Shown: positions 18,001 through 26,579 of the stretch, piece after piece | Layout of the letters: every line of letters begins with the position of its first letter | How positions within the stretch are numbered: the first letter of the stretch is position 1 | DNA from: CAIWHR01 sp963724975 | GTDB taxonomy: Bacteria; Pseudomonadota; Gammaproteobacteria; Burkholderiales; Casimicrobiaceae | Length of the DNA stretch: 64,000 nucleotides | Assembly (NCBI GenBank): GCA_963724975.1 | Contig: CAVRXB010000011.1 | Span: 186,001 to 250,000 of the forward strand | Direction of reading: 5' to 3' | Translations under genes and position numbers: made by a program | Notes under the pieces: model-generated | Told to the model about the DNA's origin: nothing | Seen by the model: only the letters and a program-made list of their open reading frames with translations | Database searches by the model: none

Positions 18001-18569
18001 AGCCGCCTGCGACAACACGCGACCCGTGCGCGATTCAGCCCTCGTCGCCGACGCCCTCGCTCGACGCGTTGTGGCGGGCCCTCGAAAGCGTGTCCGATCC
18101 CGAGATTCCGGTGGTGTCCGTCATCGAGCTCGGCATCGTCCGCAGCCTCGAATGGGACGAAATCGATCCGGCGACGCTCGTCGTGCGCGTCACGCCGACC
18201 TATTCGGGTTGCCCGGCAACCGAGATCATCGCGGCCGGCATTGCCCGTGCGCTGATGGATGCGGGCGTCACAAGCATGAGGATGGAGACCCAGCTTTCGC
18301 CGCCGTGGTCGACTGATTGGATCGCGCCGCAAGCGCGGGCAAAGCTTCGCGAGTATGGAATTGCGCCGCCGGGAGCGGGCGGCCTGCGCTCTACCCGGAT
18401 CGACGTCTCGGGCTTGCGCTCGCCGCGCCGCGCGCAAGCCACTGTCGCCTGTCCACGCTGCGGCTCGGAGCGCACACGCGTGCTGTCGCAGTTCGGTTCG
18501 ACCGCCTGCAAGGCACAGTACCGCTGCGACACGTGCCTCGAGCCGTTCGACTACTTCAAGCCACATTGA
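17994..18569 (+). CDS. paaD: PaaD, Fe-S maturation factor for the phenylacetyl-CoA epoxidase
   Basis: 191 residues. N-terminal MIP18/DUF59 domain (ALESVSDPEIPVVSVIELGI, VTPTYSGCPATEIIAAGIAR) and a C-terminal zinc-ribbon-like Cys set (CPRCGSERTRVLSQFGSTAC then CDTCLEPFDYFKPH). PaaD is required for a functional epoxidase, probably by maturing PaaE's cluster or the di-iron site. ATG 17994 overlaps the paaC stop; its own TGA overlaps the paaE ATG. Confidence 0.94.
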   Translation: MVKPPATTRDPCAIQPSSPTPSLDALWRALESVSDPEIPVVSVIELGIVRSLEWDEIDPATLVVRVTPTYSGCPATEIIAAGIARALMDAGVTSMRMETQLSPPWSTDWIAPQARAKLREYGIAPPGAGGLRSTRIDVSGLRSPRRAQATVACPRCGSERTRVLSQFGSTACKAQYRCDTCLEPFDYFKPH

Positions 18570-19645
18570 TGAGCAAGTTTCACCCGTTGCGGCTCGCCGC
18601 CGTCGAGCCCGAGACGCGCGACGCTGTCGCGCTCACGTTCGAGATTCCGCCGGCCCTGGCGCAACAATTCCGCTTCGATGCCGGCCAGCATGTCACGTTG
18701 CGCGCTACGATCGACGGGCAGGATATCCGGCGCTCGTATTCGATCTGCTCGACGGTACAGGCGGGCGGGCTGCGGATCGCGGTGAAGAAAAGCCCCGGCG
18801 GCTTGTTCTCGACGTGGGCAGGGGAGTCGCTCTCTGCGGGCGACACGCTGGAGGTTATGCCGCCACTGGGGCATTTCGGCGTCGCGCCCAATGCGGCGCG
18901 GCCACGGCATCATGTCGGGTTTGCCGCGGGCAGCGGTATCACGCCTCTCATGTCGATCATCGGCACCACACTCGCCGCCGAGCCATCGAGCGAATTCACG
19001 CTCTTCTACGGAAATCGCGCGTCGGGCACTGTCATGTTCCGCGACGAGCTCGCCGAGTTGAAGGACACCTACCTCACGCGCTTCAACCTGGTCCACGTGC
19101 TGTCGCGCGAGGCGCAGGATATTCCGCTGTTGCACGGACGCATCGATCGGGAAAAGGCGGGCGCGCTTCTCGCGCACTGGGTGGATCTCGACAACGTCGA
19201 CATCGTCTACCTGTGCGGGCCGGACGGCATGATGCACTCAGTTGCCGAGGTGTTGCGGGAGCGCGGCTTTCCCGAAGCAAGAATCCGGATCGAGCGTTTC
19301 GCCGCCAGCATTCCGAAGCACGAGCACAAGGCGGTCAAGTCGCCAGTGCCGGGGCATACCGAATGCGAAGTGACCGTGATCCTCGACGGCGCCACGCGGT
19401 CGTTCATGCTCGAGAAAGGTAACGAGAGCATCCTCGAGGCGGGTCTCAAGGCGGGGGTTGAACTCCCGTATTCGTGCAAGGGCGGCGTGTGCTCGACGTG
19501 TCGCGCCAAGCTCGTCGCCGGTGAAGCCGACATGGACGTCAACTTCGCGCTCGAGGACTACGAAGTGGCGCGCGGTTTCGTGCTGACGTGCCAGAGCTAT
19601 CCGGTGACGGACAAGGTCACTGTCGATTACGACCAGACGGCGTGA
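18569..19645 (+). CDS. paaE: 1,2-phenylacetyl-CoA epoxidase reductase PaaE
   Basis: 358 residues. FAD domain (RRSYSICST about 53-61), NAD(P)H domain (GFAAGSGITPLMSIIGTTL, VYLCGPDGMM) and a C-terminal plant-type [2Fe-2S] ferredoxin domain (PYSCKGGVCSTCRAKLVAGE then LTCQSYP). It passes electrons from NADPH to the PaaA di-iron centre. Its stop is followed by a 300-base gap before paaN, so paaABCDE and the downstream genes may be separate transcripts. Confidence 0.95.
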   Translation: MSKFHPLRLAAVEPETRDAVALTFEIPPALAQQFRFDAGQHVTLRATIDGQDIRRSYSICSTVQAGGLRIAVKKSPGGLFSTWAGESLSAGDTLEVMPPLGHFGVAPNAARPRHHVGFAAGSGITPLMSIIGTTLAAEPSSEFTLFYGNRASGTVMFRDELAELKDTYLTRFNLVHVLSREAQDIPLLHGRIDREKAGALLAHWVDLDNVDIVYLCGPDGMMHSVAEVLRERGFPEARIRIERFAASIPKHEHKAVKSPVPGHTECEVTVILDGATRSFMLEKGNESILEAGLKAGVELPYSCKGGVCSTCRAKLVAGEADMDVNFALEDYEVARGFVLTCQSYPVTDKVTVDYDQTA

Positions 19646-19954
19646 GAGGCGGTGAGCGGCGCGAGCCGGGAAGCAGGGGCCCCCGAGCAACGTGAGAGGG
19701 GATGCGACCGGGGCGAGCCGACGCAGGCGGCCGACGACTCGACGCGGCGAGTCACAGGAGCAGAACGGAGGCCGCGGCCCCCCACGCGTCGCGTGTAGGG
19801 GATCGGAGCCAAATCGAACGCCGTCATGAGGCCGATGGAGAGGCTGCCGACAAGTCTGGCAATGCTGAGGCCGACGGCGTAGCGATCTGGGTCGGCGCAT
19901 GCCGCCGCCGTGCTAAAGTTTCACCCCCCAAACGAATTGCCGCTGGAGCACGCC
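19646..19954. other. 309-base gap between paaE and paaN
   Basis: GC-rich, no convincing gene or terminator. An ORF can be read through it in the paaN frame, but its composition is low-complexity Arg/Ala/Gly and nothing matches a protein family. The last bases carry GGAG at 19945-19948 serving as the paaN ribosome site. Confidence 0.45.
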
Positions 19955-21618
19955 GTGCCGCACCCCTTTTTGAACGCCATCGCGCGACGCTCGACCGCGC
20001 CGTGGAGGCGATTGCGCAGCGCAGCTACTGGAGCGCGTATCCGGAATCGGCGAGCCCGAAGGTCTACGGCGAAGGTGCCGCGGAAGCCGGCAAGGCCGCG
20101 TTCGACGCCCTGAAGGACAAGCCCTTTCCGCTGGAGCAGCCCGGGACCGTCGCAACGGTCGGCGGCGAAATATCGCCGTACGGCATGCCGCTCGGCATTA
20201 CGTACCCGAAGCCCGACCTCGACACGCTGTTCGCGGCGATCGCGAAAGCGCAGGCGTCGTGGCGCAAGGCCGGCCCCGAAACATGGGCGGGCGTATGCCT
20301 CGAAACGCTTGCCCGGATCAACCAGCAGAGTTTCCTGTTTGCCAACGCCGTCATGCATACGACGGGGCAGGCTTTCATGATGGCGTTCCAGGCCGGCGGA
20401 CCGCATGCGCAGGACCGCGGGCTCGAAGCCGTCGCCTACGCGTGGGACGAGATGCGCCGCATTCCCGCGACTGCGCAGTGGGAGAAGCCGCAAGGCAAGA
20501 ACGAGCCGCTGAAGATGGAGAAGAACTTCCGCGTCGTGCCGCGCGGAATCGGCCTCGTCATCGGCTGCTGCACGTTCCCGACCTGGAACGGTTTTCCCGG
20601 CCTATTCGCGGATCTTGCGACCGGCAACGCTGTTATCGTCAAGCCGCATCCGTCGGCCATATTGCCGCTCGCGCTGACCGTCAAGATCGCGCGCGAGGTG
20701 CTGGCCGAAGGCGGATTCGATCCGAATGTGGTGACGCTGGTCGCGCATGCGGCGGGCGACGACGTTGCGCAGAAGCTCGCTTTGCGGCCCGACGTCCGCA
20801 TCATCGACTTCACCGGCAGCGCCGCCAACGGCAACTGGCTCGAGGCCAATGCGCGGCAAGCGCAGGTCTTCACGGAGAAATCGGGCGTCAACCAGATCGT
20901 GGTCGACTCGGTCGCCGACTTCAAGGGGTTCGTGCGTAATGTCGCATTCTCGCTGTCGCTCTACACGGGTCAGATGTGCACGGCGCCGCAAAATCTCTAC
21001 ATCCCGCAGGATGGGATCGACACCGCAGATGGGCACTTGACCTTCGACCAGGTCGCCGCCGGGCTCGCCGAGGGTGTGCAGAAGCTGCTTGCCGATCCCG
21101 CGCGCGCGGTCGAGTTTCTCGGCGCCGTCGTCAACGAAAGGGTGCTGAAGCGCCTCGAAGCCGCGCGCTCGCTGGGATCGATCGTGCTCGACACGCAATC
21201 GCTTGCGCACCCGCAATTCGCCAAAGCAACGATCCGCACGCCGCTGATCGTGAAGCTCTCCGCGGCGGATTCGGGCAAATACCTCGAGGAATGGTTCGGC
21301 CCGGTGGCGTTCGTGATCGCCACCAAAGACACCGACGAAAGCCTGGCGATCGCCAAGGATGCGGTCCTGCGCAAGGGCGCGCTGACATTGTCAGTCTACT
21401 CAACGGACGACGATGTGATCGCCGACGCAATCGACGTCGCCGAAGAGTCCGGTGTCGCACTGTCGATCAACCTGACGGGCGGCGTGTTCGTCAATCAATC
21501 GGCGGCGTTCTCCGATTTTCACGGCACCGGCGCCAATCCGGCAGCCAACGCGGCGTTGACCGACGCCGCATTCGTCGCCGGACGGTTCCGCGTGGTGCAG
21601 AATCGGCGGCACGTCTGA
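19955..21618 (+). pseudogene. paaN: phenylacetate-pathway aldehyde dehydrogenase PaaN, apparent frameshift at codon 5-6
   Basis: ALDH-fold protein PaaN: CCTFPTWNGFPGLFADLATG, FTGSAANGNWLEANARQAQV and a catalytic-type Cys in SLYTGQMCTAPQNLYIP; Glu in VFTEKSGVNQ. It has no MaoC hydratase domain, unlike PaaZ. The start is placed at GTG 19955, 6 bases after GGAG. That frame gives PHPF and then, if the T-run at 19967-19971 had six instead of five Ts, FERHRATLDRAVEAIAQRSYW in one frame, the usual PaaN N-terminus; total 554 residues, normal length. The simplest reading is a homopolymer base-call error. An alternative is initiation at a non-standard codon in the downstream frame (ATT 19936). Confidence 0.8.
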
Positions 21619-21643
21619 CGCGACAGGCACGCAGTAAACGGCG

Positions 21644-22435
21644 ATGAGTTACGAGCACATCCTGTTTGCGCAAGACGCTGGCATCGCGCGCCTGACGTTC
21701 AATCGCCCCGATCGTCTCAACAGCTTCAACGATGCGATGCATGCCGAAGTGCGCGACGCACTCGCCGATGCGCGCGGCGACGCATCGGCGCGCGTATTGC
21801 TGATCACCGGCGCCGGCCGCGGATTCTGTGCCGGGCAGGATCTGTCGGATCGCGCGGTATCCGCGAGCGAGGCGCCGGTCGATCTCGGCGCATCGATCGA
21901 CCGCAACTACAAGCCGCTCGTCCTCGCGCTGCGGTCGTTGCCGATGCCGGTGATCTGCGCCGTGAACGGCGTTGCCGCCGGCGCGGGCGCCAACCTCGCG
22001 TTCGCATGCGACATCGTCATTGCGGCGAAGTCGGCGAGCTTCATCGAAGCGTTCAGCAAGCTCGGATTGATTCCGGACACGGGCGGCACGTACTTTCTGC
22101 CACGCCTCGTAGGCACCGCGCGCGCGATGGGAATGGCGATGCTCGGCGACAAGATCAGCGCCGAGCAGGCGGCGGCATGGGGCTTGATCTGGCAATGCGT
22201 CGACGACACCGAGCTGCCGGCGGTGGCGGAAAAGCTCGCCGCGCATTTCGCGCAGGCGCCCACGCGCGGCCTCGCGCGCACCAAGGAGGCGATTTACGCG
22301 AGCGGCGCCAACTCGCTCGAGGCGCAACTCGATCTCGAGCGCGATCTCATGCGGGAGCTCGGCAGGTCCGAGGACTACCGCGAGGGAGTGGCCGCGTTCA
22401 TGGCCAAGCGCCCGCCGAAATTCACCGGACGCTAA
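21644..22435 (+). CDS. paaG: 2-(1,2-epoxy-1,2-dihydrophenyl)acetyl-CoA isomerase PaaG
   Basis: 263 residues of the crotonase superfamily: RLTFNRPDRLNSFNDAMH, AGRGFCAGQDLSDRA (oxyanion-hole segment), CAVNGVAAGAGANLAFACDI, SKLGLIPDTGGTYFLPRLVG. The Asp in LIPDTGG and the CAGQDLSDR signature fit PaaG, which isomerises the ring epoxide to an oxepin-CoA and shifts double bonds later in the route. It starts 25 bases after paaN and precedes paaH by 11 bases. Confidence 0.93.
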   Translation: MSYEHILFAQDAGIARLTFNRPDRLNSFNDAMHAEVRDALADARGDASARVLLITGAGRGFCAGQDLSDRAVSASEAPVDLGASIDRNYKPLVLALRSLPMPVICAVNGVAAGAGANLAFACDIVIAAKSASFIEAFSKLGLIPDTGGTYFLPRLVGTARAMGMAMLGDKISAEQAAAWGLIWQCVDDTELPAVAEKLAAHFAQAPTRGLARTKEAIYASGANSLEAQLDLERDLMRELGRSEDYREGVAAFMAKRPPKFTGR

Positions 22436-22446
22436 GTCTCGTCGCG

Positions 22447-23994
22447 ATGCCCGCCGCATTGCCCGGCACTTCGACCGTCGCTGTCATAGGCGCGGGCGCC
22501 ATGGGTGCGGGAATCGCGCAAGTCGCAGCTCTCGCCGGCCATCGCGTCCAGCTGCACGACGCACGTTTTGGTGCCGCCGACGCTGCAAAAAAGAGCATCG
22601 CGGAAAGTCTTGGCAAATTGGCCGCCAAGGGCAAGCTTTCGCAACAGAACGCCGATGGCGCGGTCAGCCGGATCACGAGTGTGGTCACGCTGCCCGACGC
22701 GAGTGTTGCCCGGCTCGTGATCGAAGCGATCGTCGAAGACGCCACGGCCAAGCGCGAGCTCTATTCGCGCCTCGAGAACATCGTCGCGCCCGACTGCATC
22801 GTAGCAACCAACACGTCTTCGCTGTCGATCACGGAGCTCGCAGCGGGTCTTGCTCATCCCGGTCGCGTGGTTGGCATGCATTTCTTCAATCCCGCACCGT
22901 TGATGCCACTGGTCGAAATCGTCAGCGGTCTTGCGACATCGCAGAATGTTGCGGAAACGATCTTCGCGACGGCGGCCTCGTGGGGCAAAGCGCCGGTGCA
23001 TGCGTCGTCCACGCCTGGTTTCATCGTCAATCGTTGCGCGCGACCCTTTTACGGCGAAGCGTTGCGGTTGCTGGCCGAAGGGGCAACCGACGTCGCGACG
23101 CTCGACGCGCTGCTGCGCGAGGCAGGCGGATTCAGGATGGGACCGTTCGAGCTGATGGACCTGATTGGACTCGACGTGAATTTTGCGGTGACGAAGAGCG
23201 TGTGGGAAGGTTTCTTTCGCGATCCGCGCTACGCGCCTTCCGTGCGGCAACAGGAACTGGTCGCGGCTGGTTGGCTGGGGCGCAAGTCGGGCCGGGGTTT
23301 TTACGACTATGCGCCGCAGGCCGTCAAGCCCGTGCCGCGCACCGAGCCCGCGCAAGTGGCGCCGGCGAAGATCATTTTGCATGGCGATGCCGGGCTCGCT
23401 TCGCCGCTGGTGGATCGTATCGCAGCGGCGGGCGTTGCCATCGAGCACGCGCGCTCCGACTCGCGCTTTCCGGCAGGCGCGTTCCACATCGCTGGCAGGG
23501 CGGGCGGCGCGTGGCTCGCATTGACGGACGGGCGGACGGCGACCGCGCGCTTCGTGCGGAGCGGTGTTCGCGACCTCGTGCTGTTCGACCTCGCCAATGA
23601 CTACGCTACGGCGTCGCGACTTGCGCTCGGCCGGGCCGATACCTGCAGCGATGATGCGTGGAACGCGGCGGTTGGCGTGCTTTCAGCAGCCGGTATCGCG
23701 GTCAGCCGTCTCGACGATGTCGCCGGCCTCGCCGTCATGCGCATCGTCTGTGCGCTTGCCAACGAGGCGGCCGACGCCGTCGTGCAGGGCGTTGCCGCTG
23801 CCGAAGCGATCGATCTGGCGATGCAAAAAGGCGTCAACTATCCGCGCGGGCCTCTTGCGTGGGGAGACGCCCTTGGCGCGGCGACGGTACGTGACGTGCT
23901 CGCTCACCTTGCCGAGCAATACGGCGAAGACCGCTACCGGATCTCGCCGCTGGTGACGCGGCGGGCGGCGACGGGAGGGACGCTCGTTGGGTGA
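22447..23994 (+). CDS. paaH: 3-hydroxyacyl-CoA dehydrogenase PaaH
   Basis: 515 residues. N-terminal NAD fold VAVIGAGAMGAGIAQVAALAG, the catalytic region IVATNTSSLSITELAAGL and HFFNPAPLMPLVEIV, and 3HCDH C-terminal domain (GFIVNRCARPFYGEALRLL, GPFELMDLIGLDVN). A second, shorter 3HCDH C-terminal-like repeat lies at about 420-500, as in the longer PaaH proteins. It oxidises 3-hydroxyadipyl-CoA with NAD+. ATG 22447 follows the paaG stop. The 3' end overlaps the paaI start. Confidence 0.93.
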   Translation: MPAALPGTSTVAVIGAGAMGAGIAQVAALAGHRVQLHDARFGAADAAKKSIAESLGKLAAKGKLSQQNADGAVSRITSVVTLPDASVARLVIEAIVEDATAKRELYSRLENIVAPDCIVATNTSSLSITELAAGLAHPGRVVGMHFFNPAPLMPLVEIVSGLATSQNVAETIFATAASWGKAPVHASSTPGFIVNRCARPFYGEALRLLAEGATDVATLDALLREAGGFRMGPFELMDLIGLDVNFAVTKSVWEGFFRDPRYAPSVRQQELVAAGWLGRKSGRGFYDYAPQAVKPVPRTEPAQVAPAKIILHGDAGLASPLVDRIAAAGVAIEHARSDSRFPAGAFHIAGRAGGAWLALTDGRTATARFVRSGVRDLVLFDLANDYATASRLALGRADTCSDDAWNAAVGVLSAAGIAVSRLDDVAGLAVMRIVCALANEAADAVVQGVAAAEAIDLAMQKGVNYPRGPLAWGDALGAATVRDVLAHLAEQYGEDRYRISPLVTRRAATGGTLVG

Positions 23995-24454
23995 GCACCA
24001 TCCCGCGTTGAGCCCGGCCGCCGCGCAGGCGCTCGCCGAACGTGTCGCCGCGGCAATGTGGTCGCGCGACGATGCATCGAAAGGGCTCGGCATGCGGATC
24101 GTCGGCGTCGCTCCGGCCCGGGCGGAATTGGCGATGACGGTGCGTGCCGACATGCTGAACGGACATGCGATCTGCCACGGCGGCTTCATTTTCACGCTCG
24201 CCGACAGCGCGTTCGCCTACGCCTGCAACAGCTACAATCTGAACACGGTCGCTTCCGGCTGCGGCATCGACTTCGTGGTGCCTGCGCGCGAGGGTGATGT
24301 GCTGACTGCCGTCGCGCACGAGCGTAGCGTGTCGGGTCGAACCGGCGTTTACGACATCGAGGTCACGAATCAGCGCGGCGAAAAGATCGCGCTGTTTCGC
24401 GGCAAGAGCTACCGGATCAAAGGACACGTGATCGACGGCGAGCCTGCGCCATGA
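23987..24454 (+). CDS. paaI: hydroxyphenylacetyl-CoA thioesterase PaaI
   Basis: 155 residues, hotdog fold of the PaaI group: AMWSRDDASKGLGMRIVGV, the active-site segment NGHAICHGGFIFTLADSAFA (Asn, His and Gly plus Asp) and SGCGIDFVVPAREGD. PaaI clears dead-end CoA esters to free CoA. The only in-frame start before the conserved region is TTG 23987, which overlaps the paaH stop by eight bases; a GTG four bases further is out of frame. Its stop overlaps paaK (ATGA). Confidence 0.92.
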   Translation: MGEHHPALSPAAAQALAERVAAAMWSRDDASKGLGMRIVGVAPARAELAMTVRADMLNGHAICHGGFIFTLADSAFAYACNSYNLNTVASGCGIDFVVPAREGDVLTAVAHERSVSGRTGVYDIEVTNQRGEKIALFRGKSYRIKGHVIDGEPAP

Positions 24455-25758
24455 CAGCACGGAAACCGAACCGCGGCGACCTCGAGCCGATCGAGACGGC
24501 GAGCCGCGACGAGCTCGCCGCACTTCAGCTGGAGCGCCTGCAGTGGACGCTCAAGCACGCGTACGAAAACGTCGCACATTACCGGAAGGCGTTCGACCGC
24601 GCCGGCGTGAAGCCCGATGACTGTCGCACGCTTGCCGATCTTGCCAATTTCCCGTTCACCGTCAAAGCCGACCTTCGCGATAACTACCCGTTCGGCATGT
24701 TCGCCGTCCCCCGGGAAAGAATATCGCGCATCCATGCGTCGTCGGGAACGACGGGCAAGCCGACCGTCGTAGGCTACACCGCGAAGGACATCGACACCTG
24801 GGCGACGGTGATGGCGCGCTCGATCCGCGCCGCCGGCGGCCGCGCGGGCGACATCGTCCACGTCGCCTACGGATATGGCCTTTTCACCGGCGGCTTGGGC
24901 GCGCATTATGGCGCGGAGAAGCTGGGTGCGACGGTGATCCCGATGTCGGGCGGGCAAACCGAAAAGCAGGTCCAGCTGATCGTCGACTTCAAGCCCGACA
25001 TCATCATGGTGACGCCGTCTTATATGCTCGCCCTTGCTGAAGAGATGGAGCGGCAGGGGATCGATCCGCGTGGAACATCGCTCAAGATCGGGATCTTCGG
25101 TGCCGAGCCCTGGACGCCTGCGATGCGTACTGCAATCGAAGCCCGGCTCGTCATGGACGCGATCGACATCTACGGACTCTCGGAGATCATCGGTCCCGGC
25201 GTTGCGCAAGAGTGCATCGAGACCAAGGATGGGCTCACGATCTGGGAAGATCACTTCTACCCCGAGGTCATCGAGCCCGAGTCCGAGCGCGTGTTGCCCA
25301 ATGGAGAAAAGGGTGAGCTCGTCTTCACGACGTTGACGAAGGAGGCGCTGCCGATGATCCGCTACCGGACGCGCGACCTAACAAGGCTGCTGCCGCCGAC
25401 CGCGCGCGCAATGCGTCGGATGGAAAAAATCACCGGCCGCTCCGACGACATGCTGATCATCCGCGGCGTCAACGTATTCCCTACCCAGATCGAGGAGCTG
25501 ATCCTCAAGGAACGCGCGCTCGAGCCGCATTACCAGCTCGAGATCACGCGGCCCGGCAATCTCGACGAATTGACGGTGCTCGTGGAACGCTCGCCTGCCG
25601 CCGGCACCGCCGATGGGGAATCGGCGGGAGCAAAGCTTGCCCACAACATCAAGGCTCTGATCGGCGTGACCGCCGCGGTGCGTGTCGTTGCGCCTGCCGG
25701 CATCGAGCGCTCGCTCGGAAAAGCCAAGCGCGTGATCGACAAGCGACCGAAAGGGTGA
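24451..25758 (+). CDS. paaK: phenylacetate-CoA ligase PaaK
   Basis: 435 residues, AMP-forming ligase. P-loop-like HASSGTTGKPTVVGYTAKD (about 91-110), IYGLSEIIGPGVAQEC, MIRYRTRDLTRLLPP and DDMLIIRGVNVFPTQIEELI in the C-terminal lid. It activates phenylacetate to phenylacetyl-CoA, the inducer of PaaX and substrate of PaaABCE. It is the last gene of the paaGHIK run and overlaps paaI by four bases. Confidence 0.95.
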   Translation: MTARKPNRGDLEPIETASRDELAALQLERLQWTLKHAYENVAHYRKAFDRAGVKPDDCRTLADLANFPFTVKADLRDNYPFGMFAVPRERISRIHASSGTTGKPTVVGYTAKDIDTWATVMARSIRAAGGRAGDIVHVAYGYGLFTGGLGAHYGAEKLGATVIPMSGGQTEKQVQLIVDFKPDIIMVTPSYMLALAEEMERQGIDPRGTSLKIGIFGAEPWTPAMRTAIEARLVMDAIDIYGLSEIIGPGVAQECIETKDGLTIWEDHFYPEVIEPESERVLPNGEKGELVFTTLTKEALPMIRYRTRDLTRLLPPTARAMRRMEKITGRSDDMLIIRGVNVFPTQIEELILKERALEPHYQLEITRPGNLDELTVLVERSPAAGTADGESAGAKLAHNIKALIGVTAAVRVVAPAGIERSLGKAKRVIDKRPKG

Positions 25759-25807
25759 CGCGGCCGCAATAGAAGCCGCACTTAACGTAACCTCGAGAGG
25801 ACCTGAA

Positions 25808-26572
25808 ATGAAACGCTTCGCCGATGTGATGCGTGTGACGATTCTGGCCGCCGGATTGGCGGGCGTCACGGGACCGTGTATCGCGGCAGACGCCGGGAGC
25901 TGGTCGTATGCCGGGAATACCGGCCCCGCCAAATGGGGGAAGCTCAGCAAGGAGTACGCATTGTGCGGGACGGGAACGCTGCAATCGCCAATCGACATCG
26001 TGGACAAAGACGTCCGCCACGGCGACCTGCCGGCGCTGCTGTTCAACTACAAGCCGTCACCGCTGCGCGTCGTCGATGAAGGGCACACGCTCCAGATCAA
26101 CTATGCGCCGGATAGCTGGGTGACCGTCAACGGCAAGCGTTACGAGCTCGTCTCGATCGAATTCCACAAGCCGAGCGAAGTGAAGGTTAACGGCAAGGGT
26201 CAAGAGATGGAAGCCGACCTCGTGCACAAGGACAAGGACGGCAAGATCGCCATCATCGCGGTTCAGCTGGACGCCGGCGCTGAAAATCCGGTGCTGAAGA
26301 CGGTGTGGAGCAATCTGCCCGCCAGCAAGGGAAAGGAACAGGTCAGCACAGCGACGATCAACGCGCTCGGTCTCCTGCCGAAGGACAAGGGTTATTACTC
26401 GTACACCGGATCGCTGACCGCTCCGCCATGCACCGAGAACGTTCAGTGGTACGTGCTGAAGAAGGCGATGGAAGTATCGCCCGACCAGATTGCGCGATTC
26501 GGCAGGCTCTATCCGATGAACGCGCGGCCGCCGCAGCTGCGCAACGACCGCGACATGGTGGGTACTCCGTAA
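25808..26572 (+). CDS. periplasmic alpha-carbonic-anhydrase homologue with substituted zinc ligands
   Basis: 254 residues with a signal peptide (cleavage near CIAA-DA, about residue 27). The alpha-CA scaffold is evident: WSYAGNTGPAKWGKLSKEY, GTLQSPIDIVDKD, VDEGHTLQINY (keeps the His64 proton-shuttle position), YYSYTGSLTAPPCTENVQWYV. But the three zinc-ligand positions (His94, His96, His119 of human CA II) read Glu118, His120 and Asp137 (IEFHKPSE; EADLVHKD). Two of three histidines are lost, so normal CO2 hydration is doubtful; it may bind metal differently or be a non-catalytic CA-related protein. It starts 50 bases after paaK and is followed 7 bases later by a DUF885 gene. Confidence 0.85.
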   Translation: MKRFADVMRVTILAAGLAGVTGPCIAADAGSWSYAGNTGPAKWGKLSKEYALCGTGTLQSPIDIVDKDVRHGDLPALLFNYKPSPLRVVDEGHTLQINYAPDSWVTVNGKRYELVSIEFHKPSEVKVNGKGQEMEADLVHKDKDGKIAIIAVQLDAGAENPVLKTVWSNLPASKGKEQVSTATINALGLLPKDKGYYSYTGSLTAPPCTENVQWYVLKKAMEVSPDQIARFGRLYPMNARPPQLRNDRDMVGTP

Positions 26573-26579
26573 GCCCCTG

